Part shown: positions 9,171 through 16,498 of the stretch, piece by piece
Layout of the letters: every line of letters starts with the position of its first letter
Position numbering within the stretch: position 1 is the stretch's first letter
Source of the DNA: an uncultured Serinicoccus sp.
GTDB lineage: Bacteria > Actinomycetota > Actinomycetes > Actinomycetales > Dermatophilaceae
Direction of reading: 5' to 3'
Assembly: GCF_947500995.1 (NCBI RefSeq)
Contig: NZ_CANMUA010000006.1
Span: 240,373-304,372, forward strand
Length of the DNA stretch: 64,000 nt
Translations under genes and position numbers: made by a program
Notes under the pieces: model-generated
Database searches by the model: none
The model's input: only the letters and a program-made list of their open reading frames with translations
What the model was told of the DNA's origin: nothing

Positions 9171-10672
9171 GGGACCACCGCCGTGGGAGGTGCCTGGAAC
9201 GACACGAAGCGGACCTCGGTCATCTCGACGACGGCGCTGGCCGGCCCCTCGCGCGTGTTGCCCGAGTCCCCGACGCCGCCGTAGGGCTGTTGGTCCAGCC
9301 GGGTCGTGGGGATGTCGTTGACGAGCACGCCGCCGAAGTCCAGCTCGCGTACCGCCCGCAGGGCCAGGCCGAGGTCGCTGGTGAAGATTCCGGCCTGGAG
9401 CCCGTACGGCGTCTCGTTGGCGATCGCGAAGGCCTCCTCCGGCTCGTCGAACGGCACCACGGTCAGCACCGGCCCGAACGCCTCGGCGTCCCGCAGCTGG
9501 GACCCTGTCGGTGCCTGGTCGACCACCGTCGGCCGGAGGCAGGCGCCGTCACGGACACCGCCCGCGACGAGAGAAGCACCCATCCCGGCTGCCTCGTCGA
9601 TCCACTCCTGCACCCGCTGGGTGGCGGCCGGGAGGATCAGCGGACCGATGTCGGTGCCGTCGTCGAACGGGTCCCCGACCACCAGCGCATCGGCCCGGCG
9701 CCCGAGCTCGTCGACCAGGTCCTGGTGCCTGCTGCGGTGGACCAGCACCCGCTGCACCGAGATGCAGCTCTGCCCGCTCGTGCCGTAGGCGGCACGCACG
9801 ATCCGGATGGCCGCCTCGGCGACGTCGGCGTCTGCAGCCACGATGACCGGCGCGTTCGACCCGAGCTCGAGAGCGACGCGCTTGCGATGGGCGGTCTGCG
9901 CGATGCCCCACCCCACCGTGGTGCTCCCGGTGAAGGTGACCAGCCGCGGGATGGGGTGCTCCACGAGCGCGGGGCCGGCGGAGACCCCGTCGTCGGTGAC
10001 CACGGTGACCCAGTCCTCGGGCAACCCCGCCTCGAGCAGGAGCTCGTGCAGAGCCAACGCGGTCAACGGGGTCTGGTGCGCCGGCTTGAGCACGACGGCG
10101 CAGCCGGCGGCGATCGCCGGCGCCACCTTGTGCAGGACCGTGTTCAGCGGGAAGTTGAACGGGGTGATGGCGGCCACCACACCGATCGGCAGACGCAGCG
10201 CCATCGCCATCTTCCCCTCGCCGGTCGGCGTCGCCTCCGCGGCCACGAGGTCTCCGGTCAGGGTGCGCGCCTGGGCGGCCGCGAAGCGCACCGTCTCGGT
10301 GGCCCGAGACACCTCCGTGCGCGCGTCTCGGATCGCCTTGCCGTTCTCCAGCGTGATGATGGCGGCCAGCCGCTCGGTGTGCTCGGCCAGGAGGAGCGCC
10401 AGTCGGTCGAGCACCAGCGCCCTCTCCCACTGCGGCATCCCCCGCTCCTGGGCGCCGTGCGCCCTACGGCACGCGGCATCCACCTCTGCCGGTCCGCACC
10501 GGGCGACCGACGCGACGACCTCCTGGGTGTAGGGGTCCACGACGTCCACCTGATCGGCGTCGGGGAACTGCTGCAGGTTGCCGGGAAGTCCGGCCCGGGT
10601 GGCGGCACGGCGGTCCCGGGCCGAGCCGGCCTCGCCGAACGCCGTCTCGAAAGATGTGGTCTGGGTCGACAT
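9167..10672 (-). CDS. NAD(P)-dependent aldehyde dehydrogenase family protein
   Basis: The 501-residue product oxidises an aldehyde to the acid. Seen are PFNFPLN (cofactor and oxyanion Asn), LVTFTGSTTVG (Rossmann loop), the general-base Glu in LELGSNAP, the catalytic Cys in GTSGQSCIS and EAFGPVLTV near the C-terminus. The ATG at 10672 is one base after the upstream stop, with GAAGGGATC in front; an ATG five codons earlier is less well placed. Its sequence is of the general semialdehyde/benzaldehyde/vanillin dehydrogenase type, without the features of acylating enzymes. It may remove an aldehyde released by the aldolase encoded downstream. Confidence 0.92.
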   Translation of the reverse strand: MSTQTTSFETAFGEAGSARDRRAATRAGLPGNLQQFPDADQVDVVDPYTQEVVASVARCGPAEVDAACRRAHGAQERGMPQWERALVLDRLALLLAEHTERLAAIITLENGKAIRDARTEVSRATETVRFAAAQARTLTGDLVAAEATPTGEGKMAMALRLPIGVVAAITPFNFPLNTVLHKVAPAIAAGCAVVLKPAHQTPLTALALHELLLEAGLPEDWVTVVTDDGVSAGPALVEHPIPRLVTFTGSTTVGWGIAQTAHRKRVALELGSNAPVIVAADADVAEAAIRIVRAAYGTSGQSCISVQRVLVHRSRHQDLVDELGRRADALVVGDPFDDGTDIGPLILPAATQRVQEWIDEAAGMGASLVAGGVRDGACLRPTVVDQAPTGSQLRDAEAFGPVLTVVPFDEPEEAFAIANETPYGLQAGIFTSDLGLALRAVRELDFGGVLVNDIPTTRLDQQPYGGVGDSGNTREGPASAVVEMTEVRFVSFQAPPTAVVP

Positions 10673-10673
10673 G

Positions 10674-11567
10674 TCAGATCCCTTCACCGATGGTGACCTT
10701 GCTGAACTGGGCCTGGCTCGACCGGGAGCGGAGCCAGGTGGCGATGATGTTGACGCTGAGGGTGGTGAGCAGGATGGCGAGGCCGGGGACGGCGACGAGC
10801 CACCACGCGCTGGTGAGGTACTCCCGCCCCTCCGCCAGCATCAGTCCCCAGGACGACTCCGGGGGCTGGATCCCCAGGCCGAGGAAGCTCAGGCTGGCCT
10901 CGGTGAGCATCATCACCGCCAGCTCGAGGGTGGCGAGCACGAGGATGGGCCCGAGGATGTTGGGCAGCAGGTGGCGCACGATGATGCGTCGGCCGGGCGC
11001 ACCGAGGGAACGTGCGGCCTCGACGAAGAGCTCCTCCCGCAGGGCGAGCACCAACCCCCGACTGACCCTGGCGTAGACCATCCAGCGGGTCACCGCCAGG
11101 ACCAGCACGACATTGACGAAGCTAGGCCCGAGGACGTACAGCACGAGCAGGGCGATGAGCAGCGAGGGCACACTCATCTGGAGGTCGACCAGACGCCCCA
11201 CGACGTCGTCGAACCAGTTGCGGTAGTACCCGGCGATCATGCCCACGGTGGTCCCGAACAGCCCGGACACCACCACGCTGGCCGCGGCCACGGTGAGCGA
11301 GATCTGCCCCCCGAGCATGACCCGGGACAGCTCGTCACGGCCCAAGGGGTCCGTGCCCAGCAGGTGGATCCCTCCGTCCGGGTTGGGCGTCAAGGGCGGC
11401 CGGTTGCGCATCGCGACGTCCTGGGCATACGGGTCGAAGGGTGCGATCCACGTGACCAGCAGGGCACTGCCCACCGCCACGACCAGGACCAGCGCACTGA
11501 GCGACACCAGCTTGTGATGCCACACGAACCGCGCCAGGCGCCGCCCGGAGGAGTGTGATGTGGTCAT
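10674..11567 (-). CDS. Dpp/Opp-type ABC transporter permease, DppC subunit
   Basis: A 297-residue permease. The ATG at 11567 follows the SDR stop by four bases and yields the usual DppC layout: a short cytoplasmic N-terminus, a first helix at about 20-42, the periplasmic HLLGTDPLGRDELSRVMLGG motif, then five helices with the EAA loop (AARSLGAPGRRIIVRHLLP) and SLSFLGLGIQPPESSWG. Its DppB partner is 8 kb further along the same operon, an unusual separation since dppB and dppC are nearly always adjacent. Confidence 0.93.
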   Translation of the reverse strand: MTTSHSSGRRLARFVWHHKLVSLSALVLVVAVGSALLVTWIAPFDPYAQDVAMRNRPPLTPNPDGGIHLLGTDPLGRDELSRVMLGGQISLTVAAASVVVSGLFGTTVGMIAGYYRNWFDDVVGRLVDLQMSVPSLLIALLVLYVLGPSFVNVVLVLAVTRWMVYARVSRGLVLALREELFVEAARSLGAPGRRIIVRHLLPNILGPILVLATLELAVMMLTEASLSFLGLGIQPPESSWGLMLAEGREYLTSAWWLVAVPGLAILLTTLSVNIIATWLRSRSSQAQFSKVTIGEGI

Positions 11568-11571
11568 GACG

Positions 11572-12354
11572 TCACCCGAGCATCGAGACGCCGCCGTCGA
11601 CGTAGATCGCGGCACCGGTGATGAAGGACGCATCCTGGGACAGGAGGAACTCGGCCGTGGCCGCCTGCTCCTCCGGTTCCGACAGCCTGCCGAGCGGGAT
11701 ACCTGGTCGGAACGCCTCGAGGGACCCCCGCAGCTTGGCCTCCAGCACCTGGGGACCATCGGTGCGGACCGCCTCCTCGATCATGGGCGTCTTCGTCACG
11801 CCGGGGCACAAGGCGTTCGCCCGTACGCCGTGCGCCGCGAGCTCCAGGGCGACCTGCCTGGTCAGGTGCAGGACCGCGGCCTTGCTGACGCAGTAGGCGG
11901 ACTGGTTCATCCGAGCGGCGTTGGCGGTGACCGAGGCCACGGTGACGATCGCCCCACGCGTGCGGAGCAGCTGGGGGCGGCAGGCCCGGATGGCGATCAA
12001 GGTGCCCATCACGTTGACCCGGTGCACCCGGTCCCACGTGTCCAGGCCGAGCTCGTGGAAGGGGGCCGCGGGCTGCCTGATCCCTGCGGCCGTCACCAGG
12101 CCGTAGAGGGGGCCGAACGCCTCCTCCGCCTGGTCGACGGCGGCCCGCATCTGCTCCTCGTCGCAGGTGTCGGCGCTGACCCCGATCGCCTCATGACCGG
12201 CGTCGGTGAGCTCTCGAGCGACTCCCTGCACCGCATCCTGGTCGAGGTCGCAGACCACCACGCGGGCGCCGGAGGACGCGAGACGCCGCGCCATCGCTGC
12301 GCCCATACCGCCGCTGCCTCCGGTGATGAGGACGGGTTCGGAGGAAAACGTCAT
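11572..12354 (-). CDS. SDR-family NAD(P)-dependent oxidoreductase
   Basis: A 260-residue short-chain dehydrogenase. The cofactor motif is TGGSGGMG at residues 11-18, with CDLDQD after the second strand (the Asp favours NAD). NNAG is replaced by TAAGI. Ser in VASVTANAA and Tyr/Lys in SAYCVSKAA form the active site, and the C-terminal end reads ITGAAIYVDGGVSMLG. The ATG overlaps the stop of the dehydrogenase gene upstream. It probably oxidises a hydroxy group in the pathway served by this operon; the substrate is unknown. Confidence 0.92.
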   Translation of the reverse strand: MTFSSEPVLITGGSGGMGAAMARRLASSGARVVVCDLDQDAVQGVARELTDAGHEAIGVSADTCDEEQMRAAVDQAEEAFGPLYGLVTAAGIRQPAAPFHELGLDTWDRVHRVNVMGTLIAIRACRPQLLRTRGAIVTVASVTANAARMNQSAYCVSKAAVLHLTRQVALELAAHGVRANALCPGVTKTPMIEEAVRTDGPQVLEAKLRGSLEAFRPGIPLGRLSEPEEQAATAEFLLSQDASFITGAAIYVDGGVSMLG

Positions 12355-13430
12355 CGTGCTCCCAGCCTTTCGATCACGGCGGTGGTGACGTCCTCCGTGG
12401 AGGCCGTCCCACCGATGTCGGGTGTCATGACGCCGTCGTCCAGTACCTGCTCGATCGCCGACATGAGGTCCGCGGACGCCTCCGTCTCCTCGAGGTGCGT
12501 GAGCATGAGCACCGAGGACCAGAGCTGTCCGACCGGGTTGGCGATCCCCTCACCCGCGATGTCGGGGGCGGAGCCGTGCACCGGCTCGAACATCGAGGGG
12601 AACCGGCGTTCGGGGTTGATGTTTGCCGACGGCGCGACGCCGATCGATCCGGCGACGGCGGCGGCGAGGTCGGTGAGGATGTCGCCGAACAGGTTGGAGG
12701 CGACCACCACGTCGAAGCGGGTCGGGTCGAGGGCGAAGAGCGCTGCGAGGGCGTCGATGTGGTACTGCGAGGTGGTGACGTCGGGGTGGGCGGCAGCGCG
12801 ATCCGCGAAGACCTCGTCCCAGAAGGGCATCGTGTAGACGATCCCGTTCGACTTGGTTGCCGAGGCCAGCGACCCCCGCCGCCGGGCTGCCAGGTCGAAG
12901 GCGTAGTCCATGACCCGGCTGACACCCCTCCGGGTGAACACGGACTCCTGCACCGCGATCTCGTGCTCGGTCCCGCCGTACAGCCGCCCCCCGATCCGTG
13001 AGTACTCGCCCTCCACGTTCTCCCGGACCACGACGAGGTCGAGGCCGGCGACCCGTTCGGGTACCAGGGGGCTGGGGACACGGGGCAGCAACCGGGCGGG
13101 CCGGAGGTTGACGTACTGGTCGAACTCCCTGCGGATGGGGATGAGCATCCCCCACAGGGACACGTGGTCCGGGACCCCGGGGGCTCCGACCGCTCCGAGC
13201 AGGATGGCGTCGGTCGGCGCGAGGATGCTCAGGGCGTCCTCCGGCATCATCGAGCCGGTGCGTCTGTAGTACTCGCAGCCCCACTCCTGGTGCTCCCACC
13301 GGAAGTCGAGGCCGTGCTTGGTGCCGAGCGCGTCCAGCACCCGAGTGGCGGCGGGGAGTACCTCGTGGCCGATGCCGTCGCCGGGAAGAGCGGCGATCCG
13401 GTAGGTCCGGGTGGTGTCCTGGTTCGTCAC
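12351..13430 (-). CDS. Isocitrate/isopropylmalate-type dehydrogenase, tartrate/D-malate dehydrogenase-like
   Basis: A 359-residue beta-decarboxylating dehydrogenase, oxidising a 2-hydroxy dicarboxylic acid with NAD and a divalent metal. The GTG at 13430 overlaps the preceding stop and leads directly into RIAALPGDGIGHEVLPAA. The substrate Arg pair is in NLRPARLLP, then VVRENVEGEYSRIGGRLYGG, ATKSNGIVYTMPFWDEV (catalytic Lys), metal-binding Asp in SNLFGDILTDL and EPVHGSAPDIAGEGIANP. The GGRLYGGTEHEIAVQ and MPFWDE segments favour the tartrate/D-malate dehydrogenase subgroup over leucine biosynthesis. It fits a hydroxy- or methyl-dicarboxylate pathway. Confidence 0.9.
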   Translation of the reverse strand: MTNQDTTRTYRIAALPGDGIGHEVLPAATRVLDALGTKHGLDFRWEHQEWGCEYYRRTGSMMPEDALSILAPTDAILLGAVGAPGVPDHVSLWGMLIPIRREFDQYVNLRPARLLPRVPSPLVPERVAGLDLVVVRENVEGEYSRIGGRLYGGTEHEIAVQESVFTRRGVSRVMDYAFDLAARRRGSLASATKSNGIVYTMPFWDEVFADRAAAHPDVTTSQYHIDALAALFALDPTRFDVVVASNLFGDILTDLAAAVAGSIGVAPSANINPERRFPSMFEPVHGSAPDIAGEGIANPVGQLWSSVLMLTHLEETEASADLMSAIEQVLDDGVMTPDIGGTASTEDVTTAVIERLGAR

Positions 13431-13840
13431 GATCTGCCTTCCCAGTGCAGGCGCGCCCGCACGTCGGTCGTCCGCTGGCCTGCTTCGTCCTCGATCCACA
13501 GCTCCAGGCCGACGACCCCGTCCGCTGTCACGTCGGTCACGACGCCTTGGCAGAGCAGGGGCGAGCCGACCAGGTCGATGCCGCGGTACCGGACGGCGAA
13601 CTGCTGGATCCAGCTGCCCGGCGGCGCCCAGCCCAGGGTGAGCTCCTCCAAGAGCGCTGCCTTGAGGAAGCCGTGGACGATCACGGAGGGGAAGCCACGG
13701 TCCCGCGCGTAGGAGTCGTCGAAGTGGATGGGCGAGGGGTCCTGGGCAGCGCCGGCATAACGCACCAGCTGCGTTCGAGTCGTGAACCTGACCCGGGAGG
13801 GCAGCGCGCTGCCAGGTGTCGGGAGGGAGTTGGCGCTCAT
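13427..13840 (-). CDS. MaoC-like hot-dog hydratase (single domain)
   Basis: A 137-residue hot-dog-fold protein. The hydratase signature is partly visible: QLVRYAGAAQDPSPIHFDD holds the Asp and His used by R-specific hydratases, followed by RGFPSVIVHGFLKAALLEE. The ATG at 13840 overlaps the upstream stop by ATGA. It lies directly after two other hot-dog genes, so it probably forms a heteromeric hydratase with one of them, hydrating an enoyl-CoA (mesaconyl-CoA-type hydratases are organised like this). Confidence 0.85.
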   Translation of the reverse strand: MSANSLPTPGSALPSRVRFTTRTQLVRYAGAAQDPSPIHFDDSYARDRGFPSVIVHGFLKAALLEELTLGWAPPGSWIQQFAVRYRGIDLVGSPLLCQGVVTDVTADGVVGLELWIEDEAGQRTTDVRARLHWEGRS

Positions 13841-14739
13841 GGATGAGTCGCCTCCGACCCCGTGGAAGGCGGCAGGGCGAAACTGAGGACGTGCCCGCAC
13901 CTGGAAGTGGCGACGAGAGCTCCCGAGGCGTCCCTCATCTCGTTCTCCCGAACCCGGAACAGCAACGTGCCCCGGGACCCCTGCTTCTCGTAGACCTCCG
14001 TGTAGCGCGTCGACACCGTGATCTCGTCGCCAGCCCTGAGGGGCCGCTCGTACTCCACCTCGTTGAAGGCGTTCCCTCCCCCGGTGCGCGGGAACGGCAG
14101 CTCGAGCAGGAACCCGTCCAGATGGAGGTCGCGCCGCTCCACGGGGTCGAGGGCGCCGAAGTAGGTGGCCGGGACCCGCCCCGACGGGTCCACCTCGCCC
14201 TCGAGCGCCCGGGCGAAGTGGTCCAGGTCGTTCGACTGCACCTGGTACTCGAAGGTACCGGCGACCTCACCGACGCGCAGCGCCCGCCGCAGCTGCTCCA
14301 GCGGCAGGGCGGACGCCGGATCCGCGCCACCCGTCCGGACGCGAGCCAGGACCCGCACCGTGGTCCGGCCGTCGGAGCGCCGGGACCGGAGCTCACATCC
14401 CAGCACCTCGTCGCCGGCCTCGCCACGACTGACCTCGGTCACCTCTCCCTCGAAGACCAGCGCATCACCGACCGGCGCGGGTGCGAGGTAGATGGCGTCC
14501 ACGTGGGTGACCCGCGCGTCCGCGCCCAGCCAGCGTCGAAGCTGCTCGAGCAGCACCGCCACCTGCAACGGACCGTGCACGACCGCTCCCTCGAGCCCTC
14601 GCTCCCGCGCTGCGTCGTCGTCGTGGTGGATCTCGGAGAAGTCCTCGGCCCCTGCCCCCCAGCGCAGCAGGGACGACGGCGGCAGGACGACGGGGCCGAC
14701 CGGCGGTACGCGGTCTCCTACCACCCGCGGCGCAGTCAC
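13837..14739 (-). CDS. Two-domain hot-dog protein (MaoC plus FAS1-like dehydratase domains)
   Basis: A 300-residue protein with two hot-dog halves. Residues 15-130 carry a MaoC-like catalytic segment (RWGAGAEDFSEIHHDDDAA, then GLEGAVVHGPLQVAVLLEQL). Residues 155-290 resemble the non-catalytic N-terminal dehydratase domain of the FAS1/MaoC_dehydrat_N type (GTFEYQVQSNDLDHFARAL). This order is the reverse of the usual double hot-dog arrangement, which suggests a fusion of neighbouring genes. Start GTG overlaps the preceding stop. The role is probably enoyl-CoA hydration with the flanking hot-dog proteins. Confidence 0.82.
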   Translation of the reverse strand: MTAPRVVGDRVPPVGPVVLPPSSLLRWGAGAEDFSEIHHDDDAARERGLEGAVVHGPLQVAVLLEQLRRWLGADARVTHVDAIYLAPAPVGDALVFEGEVTEVSRGEAGDEVLGCELRSRRSDGRTTVRVLARVRTGGADPASALPLEQLRRALRVGEVAGTFEYQVQSNDLDHFARALEGEVDPSGRVPATYFGALDPVERRDLHLDGFLLELPFPRTGGGNAFNEVEYERPLRAGDEITVSTRYTEVYEKQGSRGTLLFRVRENEMRDASGALVATSRCGHVLSFALPPSTGSEATHP

Positions 14740-15200
14740 CGGGCCACCTCCAGGTCAAGGCTGGTTCCGGTGCACCAGCCGACCCGCTCTCCCGTACCGG
14801 GACGCATCAGCTCGGTCAGGAACGTCGTCCGGACGAGCCGCGACCCACGGCTGGTCCGGCGTTCTTCGATGCTCGCGACCGAGCTCACGGACACGAGCTG
14901 CTCGCCGTCCTCGACACCGAGCAGCTGCGTCCAGCTGCTCCCGCCGTCGATCTGTCGGTCGAGGGCCTTGGGGCGGGGAAGCCCCGCCTGCAGCGCGTGC
15001 ACCAGGGGGTCGGGGCAGACGTCCTGGAGGGTCACACTGCGCCCCTGCGCGGGCCCGAGTACCAGGTCGACGGCGGCCTGCAGGAGCTCGACCCGCCGGA
15101 CATCCACCGGCAGCCGTCGCGGGCGGGTCAGCTCGCCGGCCCGAACGCCGTCGTGCTCGTCCAGAGCCTGCCAGGTCTCCGCATCCTCGACGAGGCTCAC
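14736..15200 (-). CDS. FAS1-like dehydratase-domain protein
   Basis: A 154-residue protein resembling the non-catalytic hot-dog half of MaoC dehydratases: a helical N-terminal part (AETWQALDEHDGVRAGELTR), then an aliphatic core and a C-terminal strand region (SVASIEERRTSRGSRLVRTTF) that matches the strand after EVYEKQGSRGTLLFRV in its neighbour. No DxxxxH catalytic pair is seen. The GTG at 15200 overlaps the stop of a short upstream frame by GTGA. Assignment rests on position and weak similarity to the neighbour, so it is moderate. Confidence 0.65.
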   Translation of the reverse strand: MSLVEDAETWQALDEHDGVRAGELTRPRRLPVDVRRVELLQAAVDLVLGPAQGRSVTLQDVCPDPLVHALQAGLPRPKALDRQIDGGSSWTQLLGVEDGEQLVSVSSVASIEERRTSRGSRLVRTTFLTELMRPGTGERVGWCTGTSLDLEVAR

Positions 15201-15349
15201 GGGTGACCACCGGCCCCTCGGTCGGCGGAAACGATTTCAGCGCCGACCCACACGAGACGCCGCGGAGACAGGGAGTGCTCCCCCTGCCATGGCGTCCGCA
15301 CGGGCTCAGAGGACCCCCGGGTCACAGCCGGGTGAGGGACCTTCAGCAT
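15197..15349 (-). CDS. Possible 50-residue leader peptide at the head of the CoA operon
   Basis: A short frame starts at an ATG (15349) with an AAAGAAG stretch 5 bases upstream and ends in a TGA that overlaps the next gene's GTG, exactly the coupling used through the rest of the operon. The product (MLKVPHPAVTRG... to ADRGAGGHP) is not recognised. It lies downstream of the predicted promoter and contains the second LacI-type operator within its coding sequence. It may be a small real gene, a translated leader, or chance. Confidence 0.35.
   Translation of the reverse strand: MLKVPHPAVTRGSSEPVRTPWQGEHSLSPRRLVWVGAEIVSADRGAGGHP
15226..15239 (-). promoter_or_regulatory. LacI-family operator O2
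   Basis: Read on the minus strand the site is TGAAATCGTTTCCG, a near-palindrome centred on CG that fits the LacI/GalR consensus TGNAANCGNTTNCA. It lies 26 bases upstream of the GTG at 15200. It is 136 bp centre to centre from O1, close to thirteen helical turns, so both face the same side of the DNA. Confidence 0.7.
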
Positions 15350-15361
15350 CGTTGCTTCTTT

Positions 15362-15375
15362 CGGAACCGTTTTCA
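15362..15375 (-). promoter_or_regulatory. LacI-family operator O1
   Basis: The minus-strand sequence TGAAAACGGTTCCG shares 11 of 14 bases with O2 and has the same CG-centred symmetry. It falls about 6-19 bases downstream of the start point predicted from the adjacent -10/-35 boxes, a position where a bound repressor blocks transcription. The LacI-family gene at 15448-16467 is the obvious candidate binder. Confidence 0.72.
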
Positions 15376-15387
15376 GGAAGTGACGCA

Positions 15388-15417
15388 ACTGTAGGTGATC
15401 ATCGGACGTGCGCACAA
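15388..15417 (-). promoter_or_regulatory. Predicted promoter of the CoA/organic-acid operon
   Basis: On the minus strand a TTGTGC -35 box and a TACAGT -10 box are separated by 18 bases, just upstream of operator O1 and 30 bases past the LacI stop codon. The boxes are degenerate and are called mainly because they place the operator right after the start point. Confidence 0.45.
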
Positions 15418-15447
15418 GGGTTCGGGCAGGATCGGGCTGAGCGGGTC

Positions 15448-16467
15448 TCAGTCAGCGTCAAACTGCCGGGAGGTGGACTCCCGCACCATGAGGCGGGTCG
15501 GCAGCACGACGGTGTGGGCCATCCGTCGGCCGTCCTGGAGGCGGTCCAGCATCATGTCGGCCGCCCGTCTCGCCATGTCCGGGACATGACGCCACACCGA
15601 GGTCAGCGACGGCGACCACAGGGCGACCACAGGGTCGTCGTAGTAGGTCGCGACCGCGAGGTCCTCGCCGATCCGCACCCCCCGACGACGCAGCTCGGCG
15701 AGGGCACCGACGACCGCCGCGGTGTTGCCGTTCGCCAGCACGATCGCGGTGGGTGGCTCGGGATCGTCGAGGAGGCGAGCCACTCCCTCGCTGCCGTGCT
15801 CGTGCGACCCCCGCCCGCTGATGAGGAAGTCGGGGCGGATCTCCAGCCCGTGCTCCCGGGCCACGTCCTGCATGCCGAGGATCCGTTCCCGGGTGGAGTA
15901 CAGCGCCTCCGACCCGCTGATCATGGCCAGACGCCGATGCCCCTGGTCCACCAGGTGCTCGCTCAGCTGCTGCGCGCCGTACCGGTGGTCGCTCAGCACG
16001 GCGCTGACGTCGATGTCGTCGACCTGCCGGTCGAAGAGCACGACGGGGACCGTCCACGAGCGCAGCTCGGTCGCGAGCAGAGGGTTCCGGTCGTCGGCGA
16101 AGGAGGCGACCAGACCGTCCACGCGCCGTTGCTTGAGCACCATGAGGTTCTCCAGGTCGACCTCGCTCAGGCCGTTGGAGTTGGTGAGGATCACGTTGTA
16201 CCCCGCCCGGCGCAACTCGCTCTCGAAGATGTCCATCATCTGGGCGTTGAAGGGGTTCAGCACGTCGTTGACCAGCATGCCGACGGTCTTGGTCTTGCCA
16301 CGGCGCAGGCCGGCGGCGAGAAGGTCCGGCTGGTAGTTGACCTCCTCCACCGCCCGTAGCACCCGCTCACGCAGCTCGGGGCTGACGTTGGGGTAGCCTC
16401 CGAGCACCCTGGTCACGGACGACGGCGACACCCCGGCGCGGAGCGCGACGTCCCGGATGTTCGACAT
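15448..16467 (-). CDS. LacI-family transcriptional regulator
   Basis: A 339-residue repressor. The N-terminal helix-turn-helix reads SNIRDVALRAGVSPSSVTRV, followed by the hinge YQPDLLAAGLRRGKTKTVGM and a periplasmic-binding-like ligand domain (VGMLVNDVLNPFNAQMMDIFE, GLVASF, SEALYSTRERILGMQD, IVLANGNTAAV). It is the last gene of the 19.9-15.4 kb minus-strand cluster and sits immediately upstream of the large CoA operon, at whose promoter two LacI-type sites are seen. Both clusters may therefore share one inducer, likely a sugar acid or related metabolite. Confidence 0.93.
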   Translation of the reverse strand: MSNIRDVALRAGVSPSSVTRVLGGYPNVSPELRERVLRAVEEVNYQPDLLAAGLRRGKTKTVGMLVNDVLNPFNAQMMDIFESELRRAGYNVILTNSNGLSEVDLENLMVLKQRRVDGLVASFADDRNPLLATELRSWTVPVVLFDRQVDDIDVSAVLSDHRYGAQQLSEHLVDQGHRRLAMISGSEALYSTRERILGMQDVAREHGLEIRPDFLISGRGSHEHGSEGVARLLDDPEPPTAIVLANGNTAAVVGALAELRRRGVRIGEDLAVATYYDDPVVALWSPSLTSVWRHVPDMARRAADMMLDRLQDGRRMAHTVVLPTRLMVRESTSRQFDAD

Positions 16468-16498
16468 CTGCTCCTCTTCTGCCGTCGGTGGGCGAAGA

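Noticed and set aside
13816..16359. An 847-codon open frame on the plus strand
   Set aside because: It runs opposite to the hot-dog genes and the LacI gene and has low-complexity Arg/Pro/Gly content without motifs.
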